64,000 nt of DNA from NCBI RefSeq assembly GCF_003259315.1, contig NZ_QLLT01000032.1, positions 1-64,000 on the forward strand, in the 5' to 3' direction. Position 1 is the first letter of the stretch. Every line of letters begins with the position of its first letter. The notes below the pieces were generated by a model. It saw only the letters and a program-made list of their open reading frames with translations. It was not told where the DNA came from and searched no databases. Position numbers and translations under genes: made by a program. Of the stretch, positions 53,171 to 61,808 are shown piece after piece. The stretch comes from Kitasatospora sp. SolWspMP-SS2h. Its GTDB lineage: Bacteria > Actinomycetota > Actinomycetes > Streptomycetales > Streptomycetaceae.

Positions 53171-55798
53171 CTAGCGGTCGTCGGTGCAGTGGTGGTCGGC
53201 CTCGACGTAGTCGCCGTCGGCGAGCTGGGTCTCCAGCGACCAGCCGCAGGTGCAGTCGGCCCGGCCGTCCCAGCCGATCTCGGGCCCTTCGTCCTGGTCG
53301 CAGTCGTGGTCGGCGTCGACGCCGGTACCGTCCTCGAAGTGGGGGTCGCCTCCGTCGCCGCACGCGCGGCACGTCCACTCGGCGCTCCAGGTGACCGTGC
53401 CCTGGTCCGGGCCGTGGTCCTGCCGTTCGGCCCGGACCGCCACCAGGGCGTCCAGCAGCGCGGTCTGCTGGGCCGTCAGCTTCCCGCCGGCGCGGGCCTT
53501 GTCCTGCTTGCGCAGCCAGGCGCCGGGCCGGAACGTCGGGTCCGTCTCGCCGCCGGTGCGGTTGGCGGGGCCGTCCAGGGTTCCGCCGGCGGCGAGGTAG
53601 GCGAGCAAGCGCCGGTAGGAGCGGTTCCAGTCCGGGTCGATGCGCCACATCGCGTCCAGCGCGGTCAGCCTGGCGTCCTGGGCGGCCGTCAGCTTCGTGT
53701 TCTTGCGCTGGCGGCCCATCCAGGCCCCGACGGCGTGGCCGTCGAGCTTCTCGGCGGCCGGGACGGCGAGGTGCCCGTGCGTCTGGGCCCAGGCGCGGGC
53801 GTGGGCGTAGCCGCGCTCCCAGGAGCGGGCGTGCTTGTCCCAGACCATGCCGAGCCGGTCGAGCTCGTGGATGCGCACCGGGGCGAGCAGGCCCGCGCCG
53901 CGCAGGTAGCGCTGCCGGTCGAGCCAGGAGATCAGCGCGCCGTCGCGGGTCTTGTCGGTGGGGTCGAGGTGGCGGTGCCCGGTGCGGAAGGCGGCGGCCG
54001 TCTCGAACATGCGCTGCCACTCGGTGGCGCGGGGGTTGAAGGCGCGCAGCTTCACCGTCTGGAGGATCCGGGCGGCGTGGCGGCGGGCGTTGATCCGTAT
54101 CCAGTCCACCGGCGACTCCTCCGGGGTCGGCTGGTCGGCATCGGCGGCCTCGCCGGACTCCTCGCCCTCCTCGGAGGTGGTGAGGCCCTGGTCCTTGTCC
54201 CCGGCCCGGCGGGTGCGCAGTTCGGTGATCCGGCCGACCACGCGGGCGTCGTGGGCGGCCAGGGCGCGCAGGACGCGCCAGATGGTGCGGAACGAGCTGG
54301 CCTCGATCTCGTCGTCGGCCCCGGCCTTCACGGCCTCGCCCGCGTCCTGGATCTCGGCCGGGTCGGCGGCGGCGGTGTCGTCGCCGACCTCGGGGGTGGG
54401 CAGGTAGACGGGGATGATGACCCAGGACACCTTGCCCTGCCGGTAGGCCTGGCGCAGGGCCCGGCCGACGGCCTGGACGACGTCGATGACGCTCGACTTC
54501 GGGTCCGCGAAGACGATCGCATCCACACTTCTCACGTCGATGCCCTCGTTCAGAAGCCGGGAGTTGCAGATGATGCAGCACTCCTCGCCCTCCTCCCCGA
54601 GCCGCTCCCCGGTGGAGGCCGAGAACGTCGCGAACGCCGCCCGGCGGTCCTTGAGCCGGTCGGAGCCGGCCACCGCAAGGGCGGTCACCCGTTCCGGCCG
54701 GTCCGCAGTGGGGAGCAGCTCGGCGGTGGCGTTCATGGTCGTGGCGAACTCGCGGGCGGCCTGCACGCGGGAGTGGAAGGTGATGACCCGGCGCAGCTGG
54801 AGGTCGGCGACGGCGCGCAGCACCGCGATCTGCAACGCGAGGCGCAGGAGTTCCTCGTTGGAGCGCTGGGAGCGCAGGTCGGCGACGGCGGGCAGGTTGA
54901 GGAGTTCGCGCAGGTCCTCGTCGGTGACGACGGGGACCAGGACGCGGTAGTCGGCGAGGTAGCCGTGCTCGATGCCCTGCCCCAGCGTCCAGGTGAAGAC
55001 TGTGGGGCCGTAGACGGCTGGGTCGTCCATGGAGCACAGTGCGGGCAGCTGCTCGCCACCCTGGCCGTCGGCGTCGGCGGTGAGGTCGGCCAGGCCCGGC
55101 TTCGCGCGGGTGTCGTCGGCGATCTTCGGGGTCGCGGTGAAGTACAGCCGACGCAGCGCGGGCACGTCGGTGTCCTTGTGGATCGCCGCCCACGCCTTCC
55201 CCTCGGAGCCTGCCGTCCGGTGGGCCTCGTCGACGACCACGACGTCCCAGACCGGGAGGCCGAACTCCTTGTGCGCCTTCACGATCCGCTCCAGCGAGGC
55301 GTAGGTCGCGTAGACAGTGACCGGCTCCCCGGCCTTCGCGCTGGCGACCAGGTGCGCGATCCGGGCGGCCTGCGTGGTCACCTGCGCCTCGACGCGCCCG
55401 CCCGCCTCCGCACTCTCCAGCGCCTCCGCCCGCGAACACGCCGCCACCGCCAGGCCCCGGCGCCCGCCCTTCAACGACCACGCGGTCGCGGTCTGCTCCA
55501 GCAACTCGATCGTCGGCACCAACACCAGCACCCGGCCCCTCGCCGCCAGGCGCCGCGCGCACCCGGCGGCGATCAGGGTCTTGCCGGAGCCGGTCGCGGC
55601 CACGACGGTGGCGCGGCCGCCCATCTTCACGGCCTTCACCGCGGCCGCGACGGCGTCCTTCTGGAACCAGTGCAGCGGCAGCGGGTTCACCACCGCGGCG
55701 GCCGGCTCGGCCTGGGCGGGCAGCGAAGCCGGGCCGCGCAGAGCGGCCGGGACGTCCTCGACGGCGGCGGTGACGGCGGTGGTGGTCGTGGTGTCCAC
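53171..55798 (-). CDS. superfamily II helicase with helicase-associated repeats
   Basis: The product is 875 residues from a GTG at 55798 (GGAG, eleven-base spacing). Motif I ATGSGKT at about 68-74, DEAH at 190-193, FTATP at 220-224, and motif VI-like VVQAVGRALRQAYRQGK. From about 560 there are Trp-rich helicase-associated repeats (YAHARAWAQTHGHLAVPAAE, VGAWMGRQRKNTKLTAAQDA), and the C-terminus has CxxC pairs (CRACGDG, CTCGWS). Such helicases are common on large actinomycete plasmids and near linear-replicon ends, where they are implicated in DNA transfer or maintenance. A broken partial copy lies at 49688-50183. Confidence 0.9.
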   Translation of the reverse strand: MDTTTTTAVTAAVEDVPAALRGPASLPAQAEPAAAVVNPLPLHWFQKDAVAAAVKAVKMGGRATVVAATGSGKTLIAAGCARRLAARGRVLVLVPTIELLEQTATAWSLKGGRRGLAVAACSRAEALESAEAGGRVEAQVTTQAARIAHLVASAKAGEPVTVYATYASLERIVKAHKEFGLPVWDVVVVDEAHRTAGSEGKAWAAIHKDTDVPALRRLYFTATPKIADDTRAKPGLADLTADADGQGGEQLPALCSMDDPAVYGPTVFTWTLGQGIEHGYLADYRVLVPVVTDEDLRELLNLPAVADLRSQRSNEELLRLALQIAVLRAVADLQLRRVITFHSRVQAAREFATTMNATAELLPTADRPERVTALAVAGSDRLKDRRAAFATFSASTGERLGEEGEECCIICNSRLLNEGIDVRSVDAIVFADPKSSVIDVVQAVGRALRQAYRQGKVSWVIIPVYLPTPEVGDDTAAADPAEIQDAGEAVKAGADDEIEASSFRTIWRVLRALAAHDARVVGRITELRTRRAGDKDQGLTTSEEGEESGEAADADQPTPEESPVDWIRINARRHAARILQTVKLRAFNPRATEWQRMFETAAAFRTGHRHLDPTDKTRDGALISWLDRQRYLRGAGLLAPVRIHELDRLGMVWDKHARSWERGYAHARAWAQTHGHLAVPAAEKLDGHAVGAWMGRQRKNTKLTAAQDARLTALDAMWRIDPDWNRSYRRLLAYLAAGGTLDGPANRTGGETDPTFRPGAWLRKQDKARAGGKLTAQQTALLDALVAVRAERQDHGPDQGTVTWSAEWTCRACGDGGDPHFEDGTGVDADHDCDQDEGPEIGWDGRADCTCGWSLETQLADGDYVEADHHCTDDR

Positions 55799-55917
55799 GG
55801 CGCGGGGTTCTCCTTCGGATGCTGAGACGGCTGGGCGGGGCGGGTGGGTGGTGTGGCAGGGTCCGGGGCGGGCGGCCTCTCCCCGGGGCCAGGTCATGGT
55901 GGGGGAGAGGCCGCATG

Positions 55918-55946
55918 TGACTGAGCGCTTCAGTTGGCCAGTTGAG
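55918..55946. promoter_or_regulatory. CAACTGGCCA palindromic sites flanking the gene at 55955-56515
   Basis: TGAGCGCTTCAGTTGGCCAG (continuing TTGAG) at 55922-55946 is an inverted version of CTCAACTGGCCAGTT at 56552-56566, which is followed at 56577-56588 by CAACTGGAGCGCTCAG-like sequence. The core AACTGGCCAGTT is a 12-bp palindrome, a plausible operator at both ends of the gene. Confidence 0.5.
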
Positions 55947-55954
55947 CTGCCTCT

Positions 55955-56515
55955 TCAGCGGGTCCCTTTCGCGACGCGGCTCAGGACCGCGCGAAGGCGC
56001 TCCCGCCCAGCTGCCATGCTGGCGTCCCATATGCCTGCGGCGTTGCCGGACGCCGATAGGGTCTGGAGCCGCTGTTCGTCCGCTTGGAACGCGGCACCCG
56101 CGATGTTCTGGTCCAGCATGCCCATCGCGGTGAGCGCCGCGTGGCCGCACGACACTGCGTGGTCAGCGCTGCCGGAGCCGTTGGCCAACAGGACGTAGCG
56201 CAGGACCAGGCACGCGAAGAACGTGTAGGTGCCGACGACGTCGGTGATGCCGTCCTCGGTGGACTGCAGCTCGGGAAACCGGTCCAGCAGGTGTGCCCGC
56301 TCGGCGGCGTCGGACAGCAGTCGGTCGGTCTGCCAGAGGCCGGCCACGGAGTCCGTGTAGAGCTCTACGTCTGTTTCCCGGCCCGTCTCACCTGTCCGTA
56401 GAGCAATGAACAGCGGGGCCATCCGCTCGGCGCAAGCCGCGACATAGAGGCGGACCGGCTCGTCTCCCCCGGTCTGGAGTTCTTCCACGACGTTCTGTTC
56501 CACCAGCGTCTTCAC
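55955..56515 (-). CDS. hypothetical helical protein
   Basis: The product is 186 residues from a GTG at 56515 (AAAGGA, six-base spacing). It is all-helical with CAERMAPLFIALRTGETGRE, GTYTFFACLVLRYVLLANGS and GHAALTAMGMLDQNIAGAAF. It could be a small cytoplasmic adaptor or immunity-type protein; I do not recognise the family. It is transcribed between the helicase and the putative telomere operon and flanked by the CAACTGGCCA sites. Confidence 0.6.
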   Translation of the reverse strand: MKTLVEQNVVEELQTGGDEPVRLYVAACAERMAPLFIALRTGETGRETDVELYTDSVAGLWQTDRLLSDAAERAHLLDRFPELQSTEDGITDVVGTYTFFACLVLRYVLLANGSGSADHAVSCGHAALTAMGMLDQNIAGAAFQADEQRLQTLSASGNAAGIWDASMAAGRERLRAVLSRVAKGTR

Positions 56516-56609
56516 ACGCCGTCCTTTCTGCGGATCATTTGCTCAACTGGCCAGTTCAAGCACTCACCGGCCAACTGGAGCGCTCAGTCACACCGCACCG
56601 GGTTCTCCG

Positions 56610-57311
56610 CTACTGCTCGGGGACCCAGCCGCGGACTTCCAGGTAGGCGATGTCGGCGTCCTCGACGGCGCGGCCGGTCTCCACCAGCCAGGCCTTCATG
56701 GCCTCGGTGACGTCGCCGTGGTGGTCGGCGACGCGCTGGGACCACTCGGCGGCGTCGAACCCGCCGGACGAGCTGGAGCCGTAGGTGCGCTCCTCGGTGC
56801 CGTCGGAGCGGGGGATGAACCCTCGGCGCACCCCGCCGGAGTCCTGCTCGGAACCGGCCGAGTAGACGTACTGGTCGGCCTTCATCCGGACGGTGAACGC
56901 GAGACGGCCGCCAGCCTGGCCGGTCTCGTGGACGACCGGGGCGAGGTGCGCGGCACCGGACTTGATGGCCTGCTTCCCGGCCCGGCCGGCCATGCTGCCG
57001 CCCGGGGTGCCGATGGTGTCCTTGCCCCGCACCCGCGCCTTCTGGCCGCCCTTGGTGGTGCGCCGCTTCGTGTTCGCCCCGGCGATCCCCGACAGGGCCT
57101 CCTCGTCCCGCTGGCCGCCACGCACCGCGCGGACCAGCTGGCGCAGCGCGCCCACCATGGAGGCGCCCTTGCCCTTGGTGAAGAACTGCGAGACCAGCGA
57201 GGCGTCGCGGCCGAGCATCTTCGCGACCTGGCGCTTGGTGTAGCCCTGGTCGATGAGCTGCTGGGTGAGGCGGGCGGCCTCGTTGGGCTGGTTCGGGTCG
57301 GCGGGGCTCAA
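56610..57311 (-). CDS. HTH protein, candidate terminal protein (Tpg/Tpc-like)
   Basis: The product is 233 residues from a TTG at 57311 that overlaps the stop of the upstream gene (TTGA), with GGGAG ten bases upstream. N-terminal HTH (DQGYTKRQVAKMLGRDASLV), a very basic segment (NTKRRTTKGGQKARVRGKDT), then beta-rich sequence and an acidic C-terminus (AYLEVRGWVPEQ). The layout (HTH, basic, beta, acidic tail; last gene of an operon after a large protein) parallels the terminal proteins that prime telomere replication in linear actinomycete replicons. The assignment is by architecture, not by recognised family. Confidence 0.5.
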   Translation of the reverse strand: MSPADPNQPNEAARLTQQLIDQGYTKRQVAKMLGRDASLVSQFFTKGKGASMVGALRQLVRAVRGGQRDEEALSGIAGANTKRRTTKGGQKARVRGKDTIGTPGGSMAGRAGKQAIKSGAAHLAPVVHETGQAGGRLAFTVRMKADQYVYSAGSEQDSGGVRRGFIPRSDGTEERTYGSSSSGGFDAAEWSQRVADHHGDVTEAMKAWLVETGRAVEDADIAYLEVRGWVPEQ

Positions 57312-59485
57312 CTCTGCTCAGCTCCCTTCTCGGTGGCCACGAGTTCGGCGCGGCCCTGGCCGCGCAGCTTGAGGTACTGCTCCTGGGAGGCCGGGTGCGG
57401 GACGGGCCCGGTGAGGTGGCCCTTGAGCAGGTAGTCACCGGGCTCGCCCCGGTAGGGCCACATCTGGCGCTCGGTCAGGGCGATGCCGTCGGTGCCGAAG
57501 TACACGACCGTGCCGGGCCTGGCGTGCAGGGCACCGGCGTGGCCGATGACCTCCTTGCCCTGGCGGTACTTCATGTCCAGCAGCGCCGCCCGCGCCCCCG
57601 ACCACACGTACGCCGCCCACTCCGGGTGCGCGTACGGGTCGCGGGAGAAGCCGGCCTGCCGCTGCCAGGTCACCACGCTCTCGTCCTGGCCGAGGATCTC
57701 CACCCCCGCCGGAAGCGCCTCGCCGAGCGGGGTGGTGCCGGAGACCAGGCGCGGGCGCTGCGCGAAGCCGCCCAGGCCGAACAGCAGCACGGAGCGCACC
57801 GCGCGGGAGGCGAGGTAGGCCGCCTGCCGCTGGCGCTCGTCGCCGTGCAGCTTCGACAGGTTGGTCAGGTCCGCCCAGGCCGCCTTGAGCCGCTTGCCCC
57901 ACTCGTCCAGCGGCTTGCCGTCCTCGAACAGCAGGCCGCCCAGGATCTCCACCTTCCACGGGGCGAGGTGGTTCGACAGCGCGAGGTGGATCTCCGCGCC
58001 GCCCGCCCACGTCACGAAGGTCTCCCCCGGCGTCGAGGGGTAGACCCAGGCGCGCTCCCCGGTCACCGGGGCCGGGAGCAGGCCGACGTGGTTCCACCCG
58101 GCCGGGACGGTCACCCGCACGTTCCAGTGCGAGCAGGACATCAGCGCCTTCGTCTGCTCGGCCTCGCTCATCACGGCGAACGCGGCCGCGGTGATCCGGC
58201 GCGGGGTGCCCACCGGGCTCTTCCACAGGTGCTTGGCGTAGGCGAAGGTGCGGTCGTACTCCACCAGCGCCGGGAGCTGCTCCGGAACGCGCGGCGGCAG
58301 GATCAGCTCGGTGCGGCCCTGCCCGCCGGTCGCGTGCAGCAGCCCGCGCAGTTCCTCCGACAGCACCGGATAGCCCCCGGCCCACTTCCCGGTGGTCGGG
58401 ATGGTGCGCGACCACAGGTCCCGGCCCGTCTGGCTGGGCGAGCCCATCAGCACCGCGTCGTCCCAGTGCCGCCGCAGCGCCTGCCACAGCAGGGTGAACG
58501 CCTGGCGGCAGGTGGCGACGTCGGCGCCGTCCGCGTCGAACCACTCCCCCATGCTGCGGATCTCGGTGCTGCCGCTGTCCGGCGCGCTCGCGGGGGCGTA
58601 GCGGCCAACCGGCTGGCGCTGGTGGACGAAGTGCCCGGCGAGCTTGTCCCGGCCCGACCCGACGGCGGTGGTCCACCGCTCGGACGGGGTGTTGAGCCAC
58701 GCCGCGACCGCGTCCTTGAGCGTGGAGTACCGCTCGGCGCCGTCGTGCCACGGCGCGCCGGCGGTGATGTAGATGCGCTCGGTACCGGGCGCGGAGTACA
58801 GGACCGCGTCCAGGATCTCCCCCGGCGTGCGGGCACCGAGCGTCAGGCGCACAACCTGGTCGCGGACCGCCAGGTCGCCGGTCGCGGCGTCCAGGAACAC
58901 CGTCGCGCGGGCCTGCTGGACGAAGTTCGGGCGTTTGGAGACCAGGCCGGTGGTCACGGCCTCGAACCGCGCGCCCTCCGCGCCCTCCGGGAGGGTGGGC
59001 AGCTCGCGCGGCCCGGCAGCGACCGAAGCGGGCTGCTCGACGACGGCGGCCTGGTCCTCGACCACGGTCGGCGCCCCGGTCGCCGGGGCGGCCGGGGCCG
59101 GCTGCTCGACGACGGGAGCCGGGCGGTTCAGCGCCGGGGCGAGCGCCGCGACCGGCTGCTCCGCGGGCCCGGCCGCCGGGGCCGGCGCCTGCACGGGTGC
59201 GGCGGCGGCCTGGTCGTCGGCCTTGGCGGTGCGGACCGCGGCGGGGGTCGGGTCCAGCAGCGGCGCGATCCGCACCACGTCAGCCAGCGTCAGTCCGGAC
59301 GCCTTCGCCACCGCGTCGGCCTTGGCGGCCTCGTACCCCGCGAGCCCGGCCACCTTGCGGGCGCGCTGCTGGTTGAGCTTGTCCAGCTCCTTCTGCGCCG
59401 CGGCCACGGTCTTCTTGGCCTGTCCGATCTCGCCTCGCAGCTCGCGCAGCGAGGCGAGGGCGGCGGTGTACGCCTGACGGTCCAT
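57308..59485 (-). CDS. large coiled-coil protein with polymerase-palm-like motifs, candidate telomere-associated protein
   Basis: The product is 725 residues from the ATG at 59485 (GGGGAGTGAG upstream). The N-terminus is coiled coil (IGQAKKTVAAAQKELDKLNQ), then Ala/Pro linkers to ~170. In the C-terminal half three motifs have the order seen in the DNA polymerase B palm: PALVEYDRTFAYAKHLW (Asp 411), SVLLFGLGGFAQRPRL (~562-580) and VVYFGTDGIALTE (Asp 666). Tap-type telomere proteins share this kind of degenerate polymerase fold. Only one Asp is visible in the third motif, so activity is doubtful. It is translationally coupled to the HTH gene and 7 bp after the XRE gene. Confidence 0.55.
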   Translation of the reverse strand: MDRQAYTAALASLRELRGEIGQAKKTVAAAQKELDKLNQQRARKVAGLAGYEAAKADAVAKASGLTLADVVRIAPLLDPTPAAVRTAKADDQAAAAPVQAPAPAAGPAEQPVAALAPALNRPAPVVEQPAPAAPATGAPTVVEDQAAVVEQPASVAAGPRELPTLPEGAEGARFEAVTTGLVSKRPNFVQQARATVFLDAATGDLAVRDQVVRLTLGARTPGEILDAVLYSAPGTERIYITAGAPWHDGAERYSTLKDAVAAWLNTPSERWTTAVGSGRDKLAGHFVHQRQPVGRYAPASAPDSGSTEIRSMGEWFDADGADVATCRQAFTLLWQALRRHWDDAVLMGSPSQTGRDLWSRTIPTTGKWAGGYPVLSEELRGLLHATGGQGRTELILPPRVPEQLPALVEYDRTFAYAKHLWKSPVGTPRRITAAAFAVMSEAEQTKALMSCSHWNVRVTVPAGWNHVGLLPAPVTGERAWVYPSTPGETFVTWAGGAEIHLALSNHLAPWKVEILGGLLFEDGKPLDEWGKRLKAAWADLTNLSKLHGDERQRQAAYLASRAVRSVLLFGLGGFAQRPRLVSGTTPLGEALPAGVEILGQDESVVTWQRQAGFSRDPYAHPEWAAYVWSGARAALLDMKYRQGKEVIGHAGALHARPGTVVYFGTDGIALTERQMWPYRGEPGDYLLKGHLTGPVPHPASQEQYLKLRGQGRAELVATEKGAEQS

Positions 59486-59492
59486 CAGGATC

Positions 59493-59831
59493 TCACTCCC
59501 CTTCCGTGGTCTCGGTGGTGGTGGCGTCGGCGGTCAGGGGGCGGGCCTGGCGGGCCAGGGTTAGCCAGCCGTCGGGGCCCTGGGTGCCGTGGATGTCGGC
59601 CAGCCCGGCGAGCAGGAACGCGTACGCGCCGCGCTTGGGGGCCCGCGGCTGGGCGGTGCCGTTCTCCCACTTCGCGAAGGTCTCCCGCCGGGTATCCAGC
59701 GCGGCGGCCACCTCGACCTGGGTCAGACCGGCGGCCTTGCGCAGCCGTTCCCGCTCGCCGGGCTCCGGCAGGTCCCCGCCGTCCCTGGCCTTGGCCAGTA
59801 GCGCGTCCACCGCCGCGAAAATCTCACTCAT
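59493..59831 (-). CDS. XRE-family HTH protein, Tap N-terminal-domain-like
   Basis: The product is 112 residues from the ATG at 59831 (GGAGGT, five-base spacing). The sequence begins MSEIFAAVDALLAKARDGGD and continues ERERLRKAAGLTQVEVAAAL with DTRRETFAKWENGTAQPRAP. This is the pattern I know from the N-terminal domain of Tap telomere-associated proteins, here as a separate gene ahead of the large palm-like protein. If so, the ancestral Tap was split. It could instead be an ordinary repressor of the operon. Confidence 0.65.
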   Translation of the reverse strand: MSEIFAAVDALLAKARDGGDLPEPGERERLRKAAGLTQVEVAAALDTRRETFAKWENGTAQPRAPKRGAYAFLLAGLADIHGTQGPDGWLTLARQARPLTADATTTETTEGE

Positions 59832-60091
59832 CACATACCTCCACACGAGAAAGATAGCATAATTCGCCGCATATAGCGCACATTATTAATCGTATATACA
59901 CCGCAATATGGCCTCACTCGGGGCGCGCGCTCCCGAACGGGTCTGCTGCCGACACCGGCCCCAGTCACCACCTGGCGGGTGGCCGGGCCGACGGCTGCCG
60001 CCCCACTCGGCACCGGTTGCCGGGCGGGTCCGGCACGCCTCGCAGGCCGAGGCCGTGCCGCTCGGCCCGTTTCCATACAAGGCCCATCACA
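59832..60091. promoter_or_regulatory. AT-rich divergent control region
   Basis: 59848-59910 is unusually AT-rich (agatagcataattcgccgca, cacattattaatcgtatata), a likely promoter region for the minus-strand three-gene operon. The centre is GC-rich without coding content. Confidence 0.55.
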
Positions 60092-60145
60092 GGTGTACGG
60101 AAACCCATACACTCAGCCATCGATCTGTATAAATCTCCGTACACC
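60092..60145. promoter_or_regulatory. 10-bp inverted repeat around a putative promoter
   Basis: GGTGTACGGA at 60092-60101 and TCCGTACACC at 60136-60145 are perfect inverted repeats flanking ctgtataaatc, a candidate -10 region. This is a typical operator arrangement upstream of the gene at 60162. Confidence 0.65.
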
Positions 60146-60161
60146 CAACCTGAGGAGCGTG

Positions 60162-61559
60162 ATGGAACTCGTCCACGGCGCTTTCCGCGTCGAAGTGCGC
60201 GAGCGGGACGGCGGCCTCGACCTGGTCCTACGCCTCGATACGCAGCAGATCGGCACTGTCGACGGCCTCGCCGCCGTGCTGGACCTGGCGCAGGACGTCG
60301 CCACCGTGCTGCACGGCCTGGCCCTGCTGCGCGCCGGCGGCACCGATCCGGCCGCGCACGCCGATGTTGCCGCCGCCCTCGACCGGCGGCTGATCCCCCG
60401 GCTGGAGGGGATCCGGGACGCCGCGATCCGCGCGCACCGCGCCGCCGGCGGGTCGACCGGGGATGTCGCCCAGGCCCTGGGCGTCTCCCGCAGCACCGCC
60501 CAGTACAAGCGCGACACCCTGCGGCACACCGAGCCCAGCTCCTGGGAGGACTGGGCCGTCCAGGGCCTTCGGACCGCGCGCACCGAACCGACGACGAAGG
60601 ACACCACGATGACCACCACCGTCCCGGCCTACGCCGACGCGCCCCACGAGGACGTCGAAGCCCGGACCCTGCACCGCCTGCGCGGCCACCTGCCCGACCA
60701 GGGCCGCACGAGCCCCGCCGCCCGCGCCGACGCCTGGAGCGAGGTGGACCGGATCCTGGGCCGCGAGGTGCTGGTGCGCGGCGCGGCGCTGGCCGACCGG
60801 GACGCGCTGCTGGAGCCCGAACGCGCCGGCGACGCCGAGGACGCCGCCCGGGCCCTGGCCCAATGGGACCTCCACCACGCCGCCGGCCCCGGAACGGACA
60901 GCACCGACGGGCAGGCGCTGCGCGGCTACGTGCGCTCGCAGTACGAGGCCCTGGCCCGCACCGGCCGCCAGGGCCCGCCCGAGCAAGCCGAGGCCCTGGC
61001 GCTGTGGCTGCTGGGCGCCGCCACCCGCGACGCGGCCGCCCGCCGGCTCGGCGAGACCGCGCCCGACTGGCCGATGTTCGAGGGCCTGACCGCCGTCGTC
61101 GAGACCTGGCAGCGGCGCGGCACCCTCCCCGTCGACACCACCACCGCCGCCGCCCACCTCGCCGTCGACCTCATCGCCCTACGCCACGGCGACGACGGCG
61201 ACGGCGACAGCGACGACGGCGACGAGAAGGTCCGCCGGTGGCTGGTCGAGTTCGGCGACCAGGTCGCCCACGCCCAACTCCATGACCACCCCGCCGGACC
61301 GACCGCCATCGCCATCCTCGACACCGTCGCCACCCACACCGCCACCGCGCCCGACCAGCCCCTCGACACCCCCGCCCTGACCGCGATCGGCCTCCACCTG
61401 CTCACCCACCTGCGCCCCGGCCACCGCACCGAGGACGCCCGCGAGCTCCTGCTCACCCTCGGCATGTGGGCCGGACACGACCTCGCCCACACCCTGGCGT
61501 TCGAGGAGAAACGGATCGACGGCTACCTCGCCGACCGCGCCGACCGCCCGGCCGGCTGA
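60162..61559 (+). CDS. HTH-containing hypothetical protein
   Basis: The product is 465 residues from the ATG at 60162 (TGAGGAG, four-base spacing). Residues ~90-125 form an HTH (GGSTGDVAQALGVSRSTAQY). The second part, from about residue 150 (an in-frame ATG at 60610 with GAAGGA ahead is a possible internal start), is helical with ALALWLLGAATRDAAARRLG and an acidic loop (GDDGDGDSDDGDEK near 350). Function is unknown; the HTH and the divergent operon suggest regulation of the replication genes. Confidence 0.7.
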   Translation: MELVHGAFRVEVRERDGGLDLVLRLDTQQIGTVDGLAAVLDLAQDVATVLHGLALLRAGGTDPAAHADVAAALDRRLIPRLEGIRDAAIRAHRAAGGSTGDVAQALGVSRSTAQYKRDTLRHTEPSSWEDWAVQGLRTARTEPTTKDTTMTTTVPAYADAPHEDVEARTLHRLRGHLPDQGRTSPAARADAWSEVDRILGREVLVRGAALADRDALLEPERAGDAEDAARALAQWDLHHAAGPGTDSTDGQALRGYVRSQYEALARTGRQGPPEQAEALALWLLGAATRDAAARRLGETAPDWPMFEGLTAVVETWQRRGTLPVDTTTAAAHLAVDLIALRHGDDGDGDSDDGDEKVRRWLVEFGDQVAHAQLHDHPAGPTAIAILDTVATHTATAPDQPLDTPALTAIGLHLLTHLRPGHRTEDARELLLTLGMWAGHDLAHTLAFEEKRIDGYLADRADRPAG

Positions 61560-61587
61560 ACCCGGTGTCCCGGCCCGGCCGACCGAG

Positions 61588-61612
61588 CCGGGGCGGGGCG
61601 GGGCGGGGCGGG
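61588..61612 (+). repeat. G-rich tandem repeat
   Basis: ggggcggggcggggcggggc, a 5-bp unit repeated about five times, lies just after the stop of the HTH gene. Such runs can form G-quadruplexes in RNA or DNA and may act as a terminator. Confidence 0.5.
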
Positions 61613-61808
61613 AACGTTCGGACGGCCGTCTGCGCGCACCGCAGCGGGCTGACCCCGGGCGCCTTCCCCGCCGGCGCGGTGGATCCGGACGATTGGGGAT
61701 CTTGCGGGGAAGGGCGCGCGGACCGGGAACCCGCGTGCCCGCCCGGACCGCACCGGCGTGCCGGTCGGCGGTCCGGCCAGCGTGGCTGAGGGCCCCGGCC
61801 CGGGACGT

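Noticed and set aside
51371..55825. 1484-residue plus-strand frame spanning the caspase C-terminus and helicase
   Set aside because: It combines an out-of-frame read of the caspase gene with the antisense of the helicase; no coherent domains.
61588..61612. G-rich run as a riboswitch or promoter element
   Set aside because: It is a 5-bp simple repeat; without structural partners I list it only as a repeat.
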